Assembly: GCA_017464225.1 (NCBI GenBank)
Contig: JAFUDW010000100.1
Coordinates: forward strand, 1-18,307
DNA length: 18,307 bases
DNA from: Clostridia bacterium
Lineage (GTDB): Bacteria; Bacillota_A; Clostridia; Christensenellales; Aristaeellaceae
Direction: 5' to 3'
The notes under the pieces are model-generated. The model was not told the origin of the DNA and made no database searches. It saw nothing but the letters and a program-made list of their open reading frames with translations. The position numbers and the translations under genes were made by a program. Shown in pieces: positions 7,701 to 13,399 of this stretch. Positions within the stretch are counted from its first letter, which is position 1. Each line of letters opens with the position of its first letter.

Positions 7701-8844
7701 CGCTGTCAGCCTGGCCCCAGGCGGCTCCCGCGGCAAAGGTGAGGGGATTCAACGCGTACAGCGCGGCAACGGCAAAGGCTGCCCTCCGGGAAACACGCTT
7801 GCGGCCAAAGGCGTAAAGCACAGCCGCCGCCGCGATATCGCAGAGGATAGAAGGCAGCTTGACCAGCAGCTCGGTCATGCCTGTACCCAGCGCCCTGCCG
7901 ATCCTCGCCATCAGGCCCAGCACCAGCAGATAGCCGGGGGGATAATCACAAAAGCCTGCGGATTGATAGAAATTAGCCGCGCCGGTATCGGCCATCAGGC
8001 TGCCCCAATAGGTAAAGCAGCCGATATCCACGCCATAACCGGGAATCGTCAGCGCAATGGCCACACGGGCTGCCGCAGCGGCCAGCAGCATGAGCCCCAT
8101 AGCGGCCCATCCCCGACCGGAGGATTTACCGTTCTCCATTCCCAAAACAGCCCGACAAAGGGCCATACAAATCAGCGCATAAGCGCAGGCAATGGCCAAC
8201 AGCCAAGGCCAGGCCGGGCTTCCATCGACTGAATCAACCGTGGATGCGGTTGCTTTTTCCTGATACCAGTTGGCAGCGTAATCATCCGCCGGAACGCTGC
8301 TTACCTGCTCCAGCGACAGATTGCGGAAGGAGGCCGTGCCTGTGGCCTCGCCGCTGTAGCCGCCCAGACGAGCGAACACCGTGACCTGGCGCTGGTTTTT
8401 TCCGGTCAGGCCATATAACTGAACGGTCTTCCACTCGCCCTGCGTATCATAGAGGCATTCCGAAAAAACATAGATATCGGCAATGGACAGATTGGCGCCC
8501 AGTCCGCCTTCCGCGTCGGAGCGGATCTCGCCGCTGAAGCAATACAGGCTGTCGGGCTCCACCGCCACGCTCTGGGCGAAGCGGGCATCGTTCCGCTCAT
8601 GATTGACGATGGTCGCCATGCCGCTTTCAGCCAAATAATCGGTATATCCAGGCGTCTTCATATAATCGTCGGTATACCAATCCTGGGGCAGGCCCAGATC
8701 GTCCAGCAAGCTGAAATCGCCGTTTTTCAGCAGGTTGCCGGTAAGCGTCACGGATTTTTTGCCGGGCCGGAGGATAAGCAGCACAATCGCCGCCACCGCC
8801 AGGATCCCAACCGTCAGCAGCAATCCCTTGCGTTTTTTCATCAT
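4720..8844 (-). CDS. Giant membrane glycosyltransferase: CBM-like domain, GT-C module, discoidin-like domain, PMT-type (GT39) module
   Basis: 1374 residues. In order: signal-anchor helix (7-26); an extracytoplasmic jelly-roll-like domain resembling CBM4/9 (about 34-180; NLLKNGDFS, RLGGYSG); a first multi-span GT-C-like module (about 212-700) with VDIGCFTYW (272-280), YPPGYL (301-306) and HERYLFP (609-615); a helix at 746-762; a discoidin-like domain (about 763-880; SVVLDLGEP, RVSDDGETWSDP); then a dolichyl-phosphate-mannose-mannosyltransferase-type module (about 915-1374) with FDEIYHAR (918-925), HPPLGK (947-952), KWTG (1069-1072) and PRGTYIYHYFP (1282-1292). PMT enzymes move a sugar from a polyprenyl-phosphate carrier to proteins or glycans outside the membrane. 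Single PMT enzymes are about half to two-thirds this size. The start may instead be the adjacent ATG at 8841, with better spacing (8 bases) from GGGAG. Substrate unknown. It lies 9 bases after yraN and 15 before comM, splitting a usually contiguous cluster. Confidence 0.88.
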   Translation of the reverse strand: MMKKRKGLLLTVGILAVAAIVLLILRPGKKSVTLTGNLLKNGDFSLLDDLGLPQDWYTDDYMKTPGYTDYLAESGMATIVNHERNDARFAQSVAVEPDSLYCFSGEIRSDAEGGLGANLSIADIYVFSECLYDTQGEWKTVQLYGLTGKNQRQVTVFARLGGYSGEATGTASFRNLSLEQVSSVPADDYAANWYQEKATASTVDSVDGSPAWPWLLAIACAYALICMALCRAVLGMENGKSSGRGWAAMGLMLLAAAAARVAIALTIPGYGVDIGCFTYWGSLMADTGAANFYQSAGFCDYPPGYLLVLGLMARIGRALGTGMTELLVKLPSILCDIAAAAVLYAFGRKRVSRRAAFAVAALYALNPLTFAAGAAWGQADSVMTLCLLLVVIFAVENRWAAALPMYMTAVLMKPQALMFGPLGLLALLWLLIRRREKKLLVQTAIGLALAALVAAAVILPFSPNADNSEGWWIVRLYRGTMGYYANATVNACNLYFLFGKNWADVTDACPWYIRLLAMLALLGGLITVGLRARWARREKSRMLSLCAACAALLAVALIPMTYSALGTAVIVFSVVLCAGLYLAGGDIRHLPLLGALLLLQLCSFGVMMHERYLFPAAALLALACVLERDRRVYALFILLSALVFLNVGVVLDRGIRIGGVEGHLSARMFGIVSDSAAIEYIVSACNCLTACFAGLTAVSICAEGQHVTLCETAETLDGEKPDTKNKPALRELLHPQPIAAMKGIDWLLMLGITAVYAVVAFTNLGATKSPQTWWRSESPRDSVVLDLGEPHAMNMLYLGGIHRQNQEFIVRVSDDGETWSDPYWAEITEGDCFKWKYLTEASYYDGQHNYSSEPEMLFGRYVRIEAQLIGTTIYEVILRDPETQAVYPVSLVSEDGAGLIDEQDAFFGEPGWYNSTYFDEIYHARTGYEHYLAMRGDYTYMPYETSHPPLGKVLIAFSIGIFGMTPFGWRFAGALAGVLMLPGMYLLGKLLTKRRLAAFAAMFLMAVDFMHFTQTRIATIDSFVVLFILWSYVFMVYYLRMDYWNKKLWRTLVPLFLSGLCMGLAVASKWTGCYAGVGLALLFFWSLYRRFTQSLEARDLPAEGRSAAAAKEIYLRPVITLLCCLVFFVAVPLGIYYVSYIPYFLPYTPSGVTVKRVIQAAVGDYFESGFMGGMLGYHSTPGLGMDHPFYSPWYEWPIMKKPMWYYSGTYKTAGTAQTIAAFGNPLVWWGGLAALAVTALVWLLRHFSRRDGITLHTRQNDMRPAILLISFAAQFVPWMLVPRGTYIYHYFPSVPFIILAFALCLDLLSDALENPISIGGRLELRWRRIPTLLTAACLVIALALFIAFFPYISGVTASTKWLRAMQWFRGWIYY

Positions 8845-8853
8845 AGATGCTCC

Positions 8854-9192
8854 CTAAAAAGCGTTTTCCATATAATAAATCCCGGCACGTGTAAACTCCA
8901 GGATATCAAACCTGCAGGACTGATCGGTATATCCGAACCGGGCGCAATATGCCCGGGCCGCCGACCGGATACGCCGCCGCTTATCAGCGGAAACAGCGTC
9001 GATCCCGCTGCCCAGTCTGCCCTCCGGCCTGGCTTTTACCTCAACGAATACCAGCATATCGCCGTCCCGGACGACAAGGTCGATCTCGCCCTCTCCGGCC
9101 CGAAAACGCCGGCTGAGCAGCTTATACCCGCGCCTGCGCACATACCGCGCCGCCCGGAGCTCATAGATAAAGCCCAGCTGATACGCGTTCAT
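8854..9192 (-). CDS. yraN: YraN/UPF0102 family nuclease-fold protein
   Basis: 112 residues, typical for UPF0102. It has the restriction-endonuclease-like fold motifs GEGEIDLVVRD (53-63) and LVFVEVKAR (66-75), which supply the acidic residues and lysine of a PD-(D/E)xK-type site, and an N-terminal helix G-x-x-x-E-L-x-A (7-14). The biochemical role of the family is not firmly established; a Holliday-junction-resolvase-like fold is assumed. The ATG overlaps the rnhB stop in ATGA (9189-9192), so the two are co-translated, matching the conserved rnhB-yraN pair of many bacteria. The downstream glycosyltransferase follows 9 bases later, with its ribosome site overlapping the yraN stop codon. Confidence 0.93.
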   Translation of the reverse strand: MNAYQLGFIYELRAARYVRRRGYKLLSRRFRAGEGEIDLVVRDGDMLVFVEVKARPEGRLGSGIDAVSADKRRRIRSAARAYCARFGYTDQSCRFDILEFTRAGIYYMENAF

Positions 9193-9806
9193 ACAAATTT
9201 CCCGATAAAGGTCATCCGGTGCTCGGGGCAGGGGCCATATTGCCGGATGGCAGCGATATGGGCCGCGGTGCCATAGCCCTTGTGCCGGGCAAATCCATAC
9301 TGCGGGTACAGCCTGTCCAGCTCCTCCAGTTCCCTGTCCCTTGTGACCTTGGCCACGATGCTGGCCGCCGCGATGGAATAAGATACGGCGTCGCCATGGA
9401 TGATAGGGATCTCCGGCGCGTCCAAGCCCAGGTTTTTCACGGCGTCTATCAGATAAATATTCGCATCGGCTCCCGCCGCCGCCCGTCGCATGGCGTTCAT
9501 GGTGGCCTGCAGGATATTGATTTCATCGATTTCCCTGGCGTCCGCGCGGCCAACGCCCACAAACAGCGCCGTTTTCATGATCTGTTCAAATACGATCTCC
9601 CGGCGTTTGGCTGATAGCTTTTTGCTGTCATCCACCCAGTCGATCACAGGATCCGGCGGCATGATCACGCAGGCTGCCACCACGTTTCCCGCCAGCGGGC
9701 CTCGTCCGGCCTCGTCCATTCCTGCCACTCTGGCGCAATTGGCCCAGTACGCGCGGTCATGCTCCGCCATGGCCGCCTGCCGCGCGATCCTGTCATTGCT
9801 GCTCAT
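9189..9806 (-). CDS. rnhB: Ribonuclease HII
   Basis: 205 residues from the ATG at 9806, chosen because AGGAGG lies 9 bases before it; an upstream ATG would add 15 very basic residues inside rbgA. RNase HII cuts the RNA strand of RNA/DNA hybrids and starts ribonucleotide removal from DNA. Visible are AGMDEAGRGPLAG (28-40) with D31 and E32, YLIDAVKN (118-125) with D121, and GDAVSYSIAAASIVAKVTRD (138-157) with D139, together the four-acid active site. The C-terminus HKGYGTAAHIAAIRQYGPCPEHRMTF is standard. The first 14 bases lie inside the end of rbgA in another frame, indicating tight translational coupling. Confidence 0.95.
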   Translation of the reverse strand: MSSNDRIARQAAMAEHDRAYWANCARVAGMDEAGRGPLAGNVVAACVIMPPDPVIDWVDDSKKLSAKRREIVFEQIMKTALFVGVGRADAREIDEINILQATMNAMRRAAAGADANIYLIDAVKNLGLDAPEIPIIHGDAVSYSIAAASIVAKVTRDRELEELDRLYPQYGFARHKGYGTAAHIAAIRQYGPCPEHRMTFIGKFV

Positions 9807-10686
9807 CGGCCTGTTCCTCCTGCGTATTTTCCGCCGTTTTTTCAGTTTCATTCGGCGGGGCTTCCAGCGTGACCCGCCCTAGCTTGCCATCTCTGAACTC
9901 ATCCAGCACCACGGCGCAGCCGCGCTCCAGATCGGCCTCTCCGCCCCGCATCAAAAAGCCCCGTCCCCGGCAAACGGCCTCCAGCAGCGCCTGACCGCGC
10001 AGAGACAGATCGTCAATATGATACCGCATTTTCAGCATATCAGGCGATATTTCGGTGAGCTCCTCCAAAAGATTGCAGCTAAGGGCAAAAGTATCCACCA
10101 CCTCGTCCCGGATGGCTGAAATATAGGCCAGATGCTTGGCCGCCACAGGATCGTCCAGCCGTGGCCACAGCATGCCAGGCGTATCCAGCAGTTCCAAATA
10201 TTCGCCCACGCGCACCCATTGATTAGCCCGGGTAACGCCCGGACGGTCTCCCACCTTGGCGATGCTGCCGCCGTGGAGGCGATTGATCAGCGTGCTTTTA
10301 CCCACGTTGGGCACCCCCACTACCATCACGCGCACGGTACGGCGCATGCCGCGGGCAGCGCTGCGCTCCACCCGTTCCCGGGTGAGCCGCTCAATGGTTC
10401 TCAGCACATCCCGGGCGTTTTTATCGGCGAAAACAGCAGCGCATTCGATTCCCCGCCCTTTAAAATAGCTCATCCATTGCTTTGTCCTGACCGGGTCGGC
10501 CAGATCGGCTTTGTTGAGCAGCAGCACCCGCGCTTTGCTGCGCAGCATTTGATTTAAAACCGGGTTACGGCTGGAATAGGGCAGGCGGGCGTCGCACAAT
10601 TCGATCACAGCGTCCACCCGCGTTACCTGTTCCTGCAAAAGGCGCTTCGCCTTGGCCATATGTCCCGGATACCAGTTGATCTGCAT
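9793..10686 (-). CDS. rbgA: Ribosome biogenesis GTPase RbgA (YlqF)
   Basis: 297 residues starting at MQINWYPGHM, the family's classic beginning; AAGAGGT precedes the ATG by a few bases. This is a circularly permuted GTPase: G4 (NKAD, 58-61) comes before G1 (GVPNVGKST, 124-132), G2 (PGVTR, 149-153) and G3 (DTPG, 168-171). A C-terminal ANTAR-like RNA-binding region follows, then a glutamate-rich tail (about 276-297). In Bacillus subtilis RbgA drives a late step of 50S assembly involving protein L16. It is the first gene of the rbgA-rnhB-yraN-glycosyltransferase-comM unit. The space between the preceding terminator and the start is about 55 bases; only a weak promoter (TTGATG, 17 bases, TCTATA, at 10715-10743) is visible there, so read-through from upstream is possible. 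Confidence 0.94.
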   Translation of the reverse strand: MQINWYPGHMAKAKRLLQEQVTRVDAVIELCDARLPYSSRNPVLNQMLRSKARVLLLNKADLADPVRTKQWMSYFKGRGIECAAVFADKNARDVLRTIERLTRERVERSAARGMRRTVRVMVVGVPNVGKSTLINRLHGGSIAKVGDRPGVTRANQWVRVGEYLELLDTPGMLWPRLDDPVAAKHLAYISAIRDEVVDTFALSCNLLEELTEISPDMLKMRYHIDDLSLRGQALLEAVCRGRGFLMRGGEADLERGCAVVLDEFRDGKLGRVTLEAPPNETEKTAENTQEEQADEQQ

Positions 10687-10741
10687 ACATACCTCTTGAT
10701 CACATAGCTTTACATATAGAATAATACCATAAATTTCCATC

Positions 10742-10771
10742 AAAAAAAAGCCCGGCAACGCAGCGCCAGGC
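10742..10771 (-). terminator. Rho-independent terminator after the F420-ligase-like gene
   Basis: On the minus strand GCCTGGC (10765-10771) and GCCGGGC (10750-10756) pair over 7 bp with one G-U, around an 8-base loop, followed directly by eight T's (10742-10749). It begins about 20 bases beyond the gene's stop and separates that transcript from rbgA. Confidence 0.85.
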
Positions 10772-10790
10772 AATTATTTACACAGTTTGT

Positions 10791-11972
10791 TTATTCGGTG
10801 GCGAAATTGGTGAAATATCCCTGGATCAGTACCACGGGCGTACCGCGGTCGCCGCTTCCGCTGGTCAGGTCGCACAGGCTTCCCAGCAGATCAGTATATC
10901 GCCTGGGCGTAGTACCCTCGGATGCCATCTGGCCCTTCAGGTTGCTATCCTTCTTTTTGATCTGCTCGCGCATGGCCTGTGCCAAGGCTTCGCCAGACAG
11001 GCTGCTCAGCTCGTTATCGGCAAAATACTTCATTTTGAGCTCATTGGGCGTGCCGATCAGGCCCTCGGTGTAGGCCGGGGAAACCACAGGGTCAGCCAGC
11101 TCCCAAATACCGCCCACCGGATCCTTGAAGCAACCGTCGCCATACACCATGACCTCCATATGCTTACCCGTTGCCTGAAGCAGGGACGCCTGGAGCTGCT
11201 TGACAAACGCGTCGCAATCCCTGGGGAACAGTTTGACCTTATCCTCGGTGGCCTTATTGCTTCCCAAGATGCCATAATCGGGATTATAGCCGCTGCCGTC
11301 CACAGGCGCTGTCATGATGTCATCCATACCCAAAACCGTAGCGCCGCGGGCCTTTAAGATCCTCTTGGTGCGGCGGCGGGTGTGGATATCGCACGCGATC
11401 ACCTTTTTGGTGTAATGAAGTATATAGGCGGGATCATTGGAAAACACCACCTGCATATTGGGCGCAAAGGTACGGTAATATTCAATGTAATCCATTCCTG
11501 TGAAGGGATGCACCGTTTCATTGCCGAATACGGCGCGGAACCCGTCGTAATCAAAGCTGTCGCTGTAGGGATTGACGCCCTTTTCATCCAGCTGATCCCA
11601 GGAAATCAAGGCGTTGCCCACCTCGTCCGAAGGGAAGCTGAGCTGCACGATAACGCCTTCCGGCGACGCCATGGTCATGGCCTTGAGCAGGATGCCAAAA
11701 CGGTTGCGGCTCAGGATAGGGAAAACGACGCCGATGGGCCCCTCCCCCAGCTTTTGCCGAATATCCGCCGCGATCTGCCCGCAGGTGGCATAGTTGCCCT
11801 GCGTGCGGCCCACCACGGCCTCTGTGACAGCCACGATATCCCGATCGTGCAGTTCAAAGCTTTCGGTTCTCGCCGCGTCGCACACGCTCCTGGTGACCGC
11901 CGCCACCAGATCATCCCCCTGCTGAAATACCGGGGTCACGATCCCCCTTGCCGTTACGCCCGTTGTACGCAT
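10791..11972 (-). CDS. Coenzyme F420-0:L-glutamate ligase-like protein
   Basis: 393 residues from the ATG at 11972 (AGGAGG 10 bases upstream). The N-terminal part fits the F420 ligase (CofE-like) family: T-x-V-T-A-RGIVTP-x-F (3-16), RDIVAVTEAVVGRTQGNY (44-61), LSRNRFGILLKAM (87-99), a long central part with DIHTRRRTKRIL, and a later KHMEVMVYGDGCFKDP-x-GGIWELADP stretch. CofE adds glutamates to coenzyme F420 in archaea and actinomycetes. Clostridia carry longer relatives without the rest of the F420 pathway, and no other F420 gene is in this window, so the substrate is likely different: perhaps another gamma-glutamyl conjugate. It is transcribed alone, divergently from DUF512-der, from a near-consensus promoter, and closes at its own terminator. 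Family call is firm; function open. Confidence 0.8.
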   Translation of the reverse strand: MRTTGVTARGIVTPVFQQGDDLVAAVTRSVCDAARTESFELHDRDIVAVTEAVVGRTQGNYATCGQIAADIRQKLGEGPIGVVFPILSRNRFGILLKAMTMASPEGVIVQLSFPSDEVGNALISWDQLDEKGVNPYSDSFDYDGFRAVFGNETVHPFTGMDYIEYYRTFAPNMQVVFSNDPAYILHYTKKVIACDIHTRRRTKRILKARGATVLGMDDIMTAPVDGSGYNPDYGILGSNKATEDKVKLFPRDCDAFVKQLQASLLQATGKHMEVMVYGDGCFKDPVGGIWELADPVVSPAYTEGLIGTPNELKMKYFADNELSSLSGEALAQAMREQIKKKDSNLKGQMASEGTTPRRYTDLLGSLCDLTSGSGDRGTPVVLIQGYFTNFATE

Positions 11973-12015
11973 ATCAAAATTGCCTCCTTGCTGCGGCATC
12001 ACGCCGTCCAAACAT

Positions 12016-12044
12016 ATTATAACGCATTTGTCCAAACTTGACAA
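12016..12044 (-). promoter_or_regulatory. Sigma-A-type promoter for the F420-ligase-like gene
   Basis: On the minus strand TTGTCA (12039-12044) is followed after 17 bases by TATAAT (12016-12021), a perfect -10. Transcription would start near 12009, giving a leader of about 37 bases with AGGAGG. The -35 hexamer is the same DNA as the -35 of the opposite promoter. The 8-base direct repeat GTCCAAAC (12006-12013 and 12030-12037) flanks the -10, and TTGTC-N7-GACAA (12028-12044) covers the -35, so a bound regulator is possible. Confidence 0.8.
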
Positions 12045-12066
12045 CCGGCCCAATTTATATGATAAT
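12038..12066 (+). promoter_or_regulatory. Sigma-A-type promoter for the DUF512-der-plsY operon
   Basis: TTGACA (12038-12043), 17 bases, GATAAT (12061-12066): a perfect -35 and a five-of-six -10 at ideal spacing. Transcription would start near 12073, only about 19 bases before the TTG start codon of DUF512, and after both in-frame ATG codons at 12038 and 12059. This rules those out as starts if the promoter is real. The -35 overlaps the minus-strand -35 by five bases. Confidence 0.85.
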
Positions 12067-12091
12067 AAAGCAGAATGGAGGAGTATGTACT

Positions 12092-13384
12092 TTGGAGCAT
12101 GTGATTACCGGCGTAACATCCGGCAGTCCTGCCTGGCGGCAGGGCCTTCGGGCGGGCGACACGCTGCTTTCCATCAACGGCGAGGAGATCATTGACCAGA
12201 TCGACTACCAGGCGCTTTCCGCTAAGCGGCATGTGATATTGCACGTGCGCAAGGCGGATGGCCGCGACTGGCACGTGGAAATGGTCAAGCCCGCCGGAAA
12301 GCCGCTGGGCCTGCAGTTTGGCGAAAGCATGGAGCTTACACCCCGAGTATGCCGAAACAAATGCGTATTCTGCTTCATTGATCAAATGCCTCCATCCTGC
12401 CGGGAATCGCTGTACGTGAAGGACGACGACTGGCGCATGAGCCTGATGATGGGCAATTTTATTACCATGACCAACATGGACGATCAGGAGTTTGACCGCA
12501 TCCTGCGCAGAAAGGTCAGTCCCCTTTTCATATCGGTGCACGCCACCGAGCCGGACCTGCGCGTCAAACTGATGGCAAACCCTGAAGCCGCCAAAATCAT
12601 GGAGCGGCTGACGGCGCTGAAAGAGCATGGTATCCGCTTTCACTGCCAGATCGTGCTCTGCCCCGGCCTGAACGATGGAGAACATCTGGAAAGGACGCTG
12701 CAAACGCTCTATTCCCTGTATCCCGCCGCTCAAAGCGCCGCTCTGGTGCCAGTGGGCCTGACCAGATTCCGGGAAAAGCTCTATCCCCTTCGGCCTTATA
12801 CTCAGGAAGAGGCAAACGATGTGCTTGCCATCTGCGAGAAGTGGCAAAAACTGTTCCAATCTCAATCGGGCACACGATTTGTGTTCCCTTCGGACGAGCT
12901 GCTATGCATCGCCGGACGCGATCTGCCGGAGGAGGATTACTACGAAAGCTTTCCCCAGATCGAAAACGGCGTAGGGCTGATGCGGCAGTTTCTGTCCAGC
13001 TTTATCGCCGCCAGTCAGACGGGCGCTAAAGAAGCGCGCCCGCGCCGCGTCGTGATCCCCTGCGGCACGAGCATCGCCCCCTATATGCAGAAATGGATCG
13101 ACGCGTACGGACCCAAAGGCGCAAGCGTGCGCGTGCAGGCCATAAGGAACCGCTTTTTCGGCGAAACCGTGACGGTGACCGGACTGCTGACCGGACGGGA
13201 TATCCTGACGCAATTGGACGTTTCGGATGCCGACGAGGTCATCCTCTGCAATGTGACGCTGCGGGAAGCCGGAGATCTTTTCCTGGATGATCTGCCCATC
13301 GGCGATTTTCGCGCCGCCCTGCCCATCCCCCTGACGCTGACCCCCAACCGCGGCGACGCGCTCTATACCGCGCTGCTGGGATAA
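12092..13384 (+). CDS. DUF512 protein with PDZ-like N-terminus and radical-SAM-like FeS site
   Basis: 430 residues from a TTG start at 12092, supported by GGAGG 10 bases upstream and by the promoter lying over the earlier ATGs. A PDZ-like domain (about 4-65; SPAWRQGLRAGDTLLSINGEEI) is followed by the cysteine cluster CRNKCVFC (87-94; C-x3-C-x2-C, the iron-sulfur pattern of radical SAM enzymes) with FIDQMPPSCRESLYVKDDDW just after. The barrel region continues to about 260 (SPLFISVHATEPDLR; CPGLNDGEHL) and the C-terminal DUF512 domain follows, ending in TPNRGDALY. The family is annotated as an Fe-S oxidoreductase related to radical SAM proteins; its reaction is unknown. Its place 15 bases before der is a conserved Bacillota arrangement, hinting at ribosome or translation-linked work. 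Confidence 0.9.
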   Translation: MEHVITGVTSGSPAWRQGLRAGDTLLSINGEEIIDQIDYQALSAKRHVILHVRKADGRDWHVEMVKPAGKPLGLQFGESMELTPRVCRNKCVFCFIDQMPPSCRESLYVKDDDWRMSLMMGNFITMTNMDDQEFDRILRRKVSPLFISVHATEPDLRVKLMANPEAAKIMERLTALKEHGIRFHCQIVLCPGLNDGEHLERTLQTLYSLYPAAQSAALVPVGLTRFREKLYPLRPYTQEEANDVLAICEKWQKLFQSQSGTRFVFPSDELLCIAGRDLPEEDYYESFPQIENGVGLMRQFLSSFIAASQTGAKEARPRRVVIPCGTSIAPYMQKWIDAYGPKGASVRVQAIRNRFFGETVTVTGLLTGRDILTQLDVSDADEVILCNVTLREAGDLFLDDLPIGDFRAALPIPLTLTPNRGDALYTALLG

Positions 13385-13399
13385 AATAAAGGAGACAAC

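Noticed and set aside
5812..8232. Several plus-strand open frames of 130-330 residues
   Set aside because: All are antisense to the giant glycosyltransferase, rich in His/Gln/Arg as expected for shadow frames, and none has a start signal.
9793..10773. Longer version of RbgA (326 residues)
   Set aside because: The extra 29 residues would begin inside the preceding terminator; the family starts at MQINWYPGHM.
12017..12865. 282-residue minus-strand open frame opposite DUF512
   Set aside because: No ribosome site or domain; covers the divergent promoter region and the conserved cysteine cluster of DUF512.
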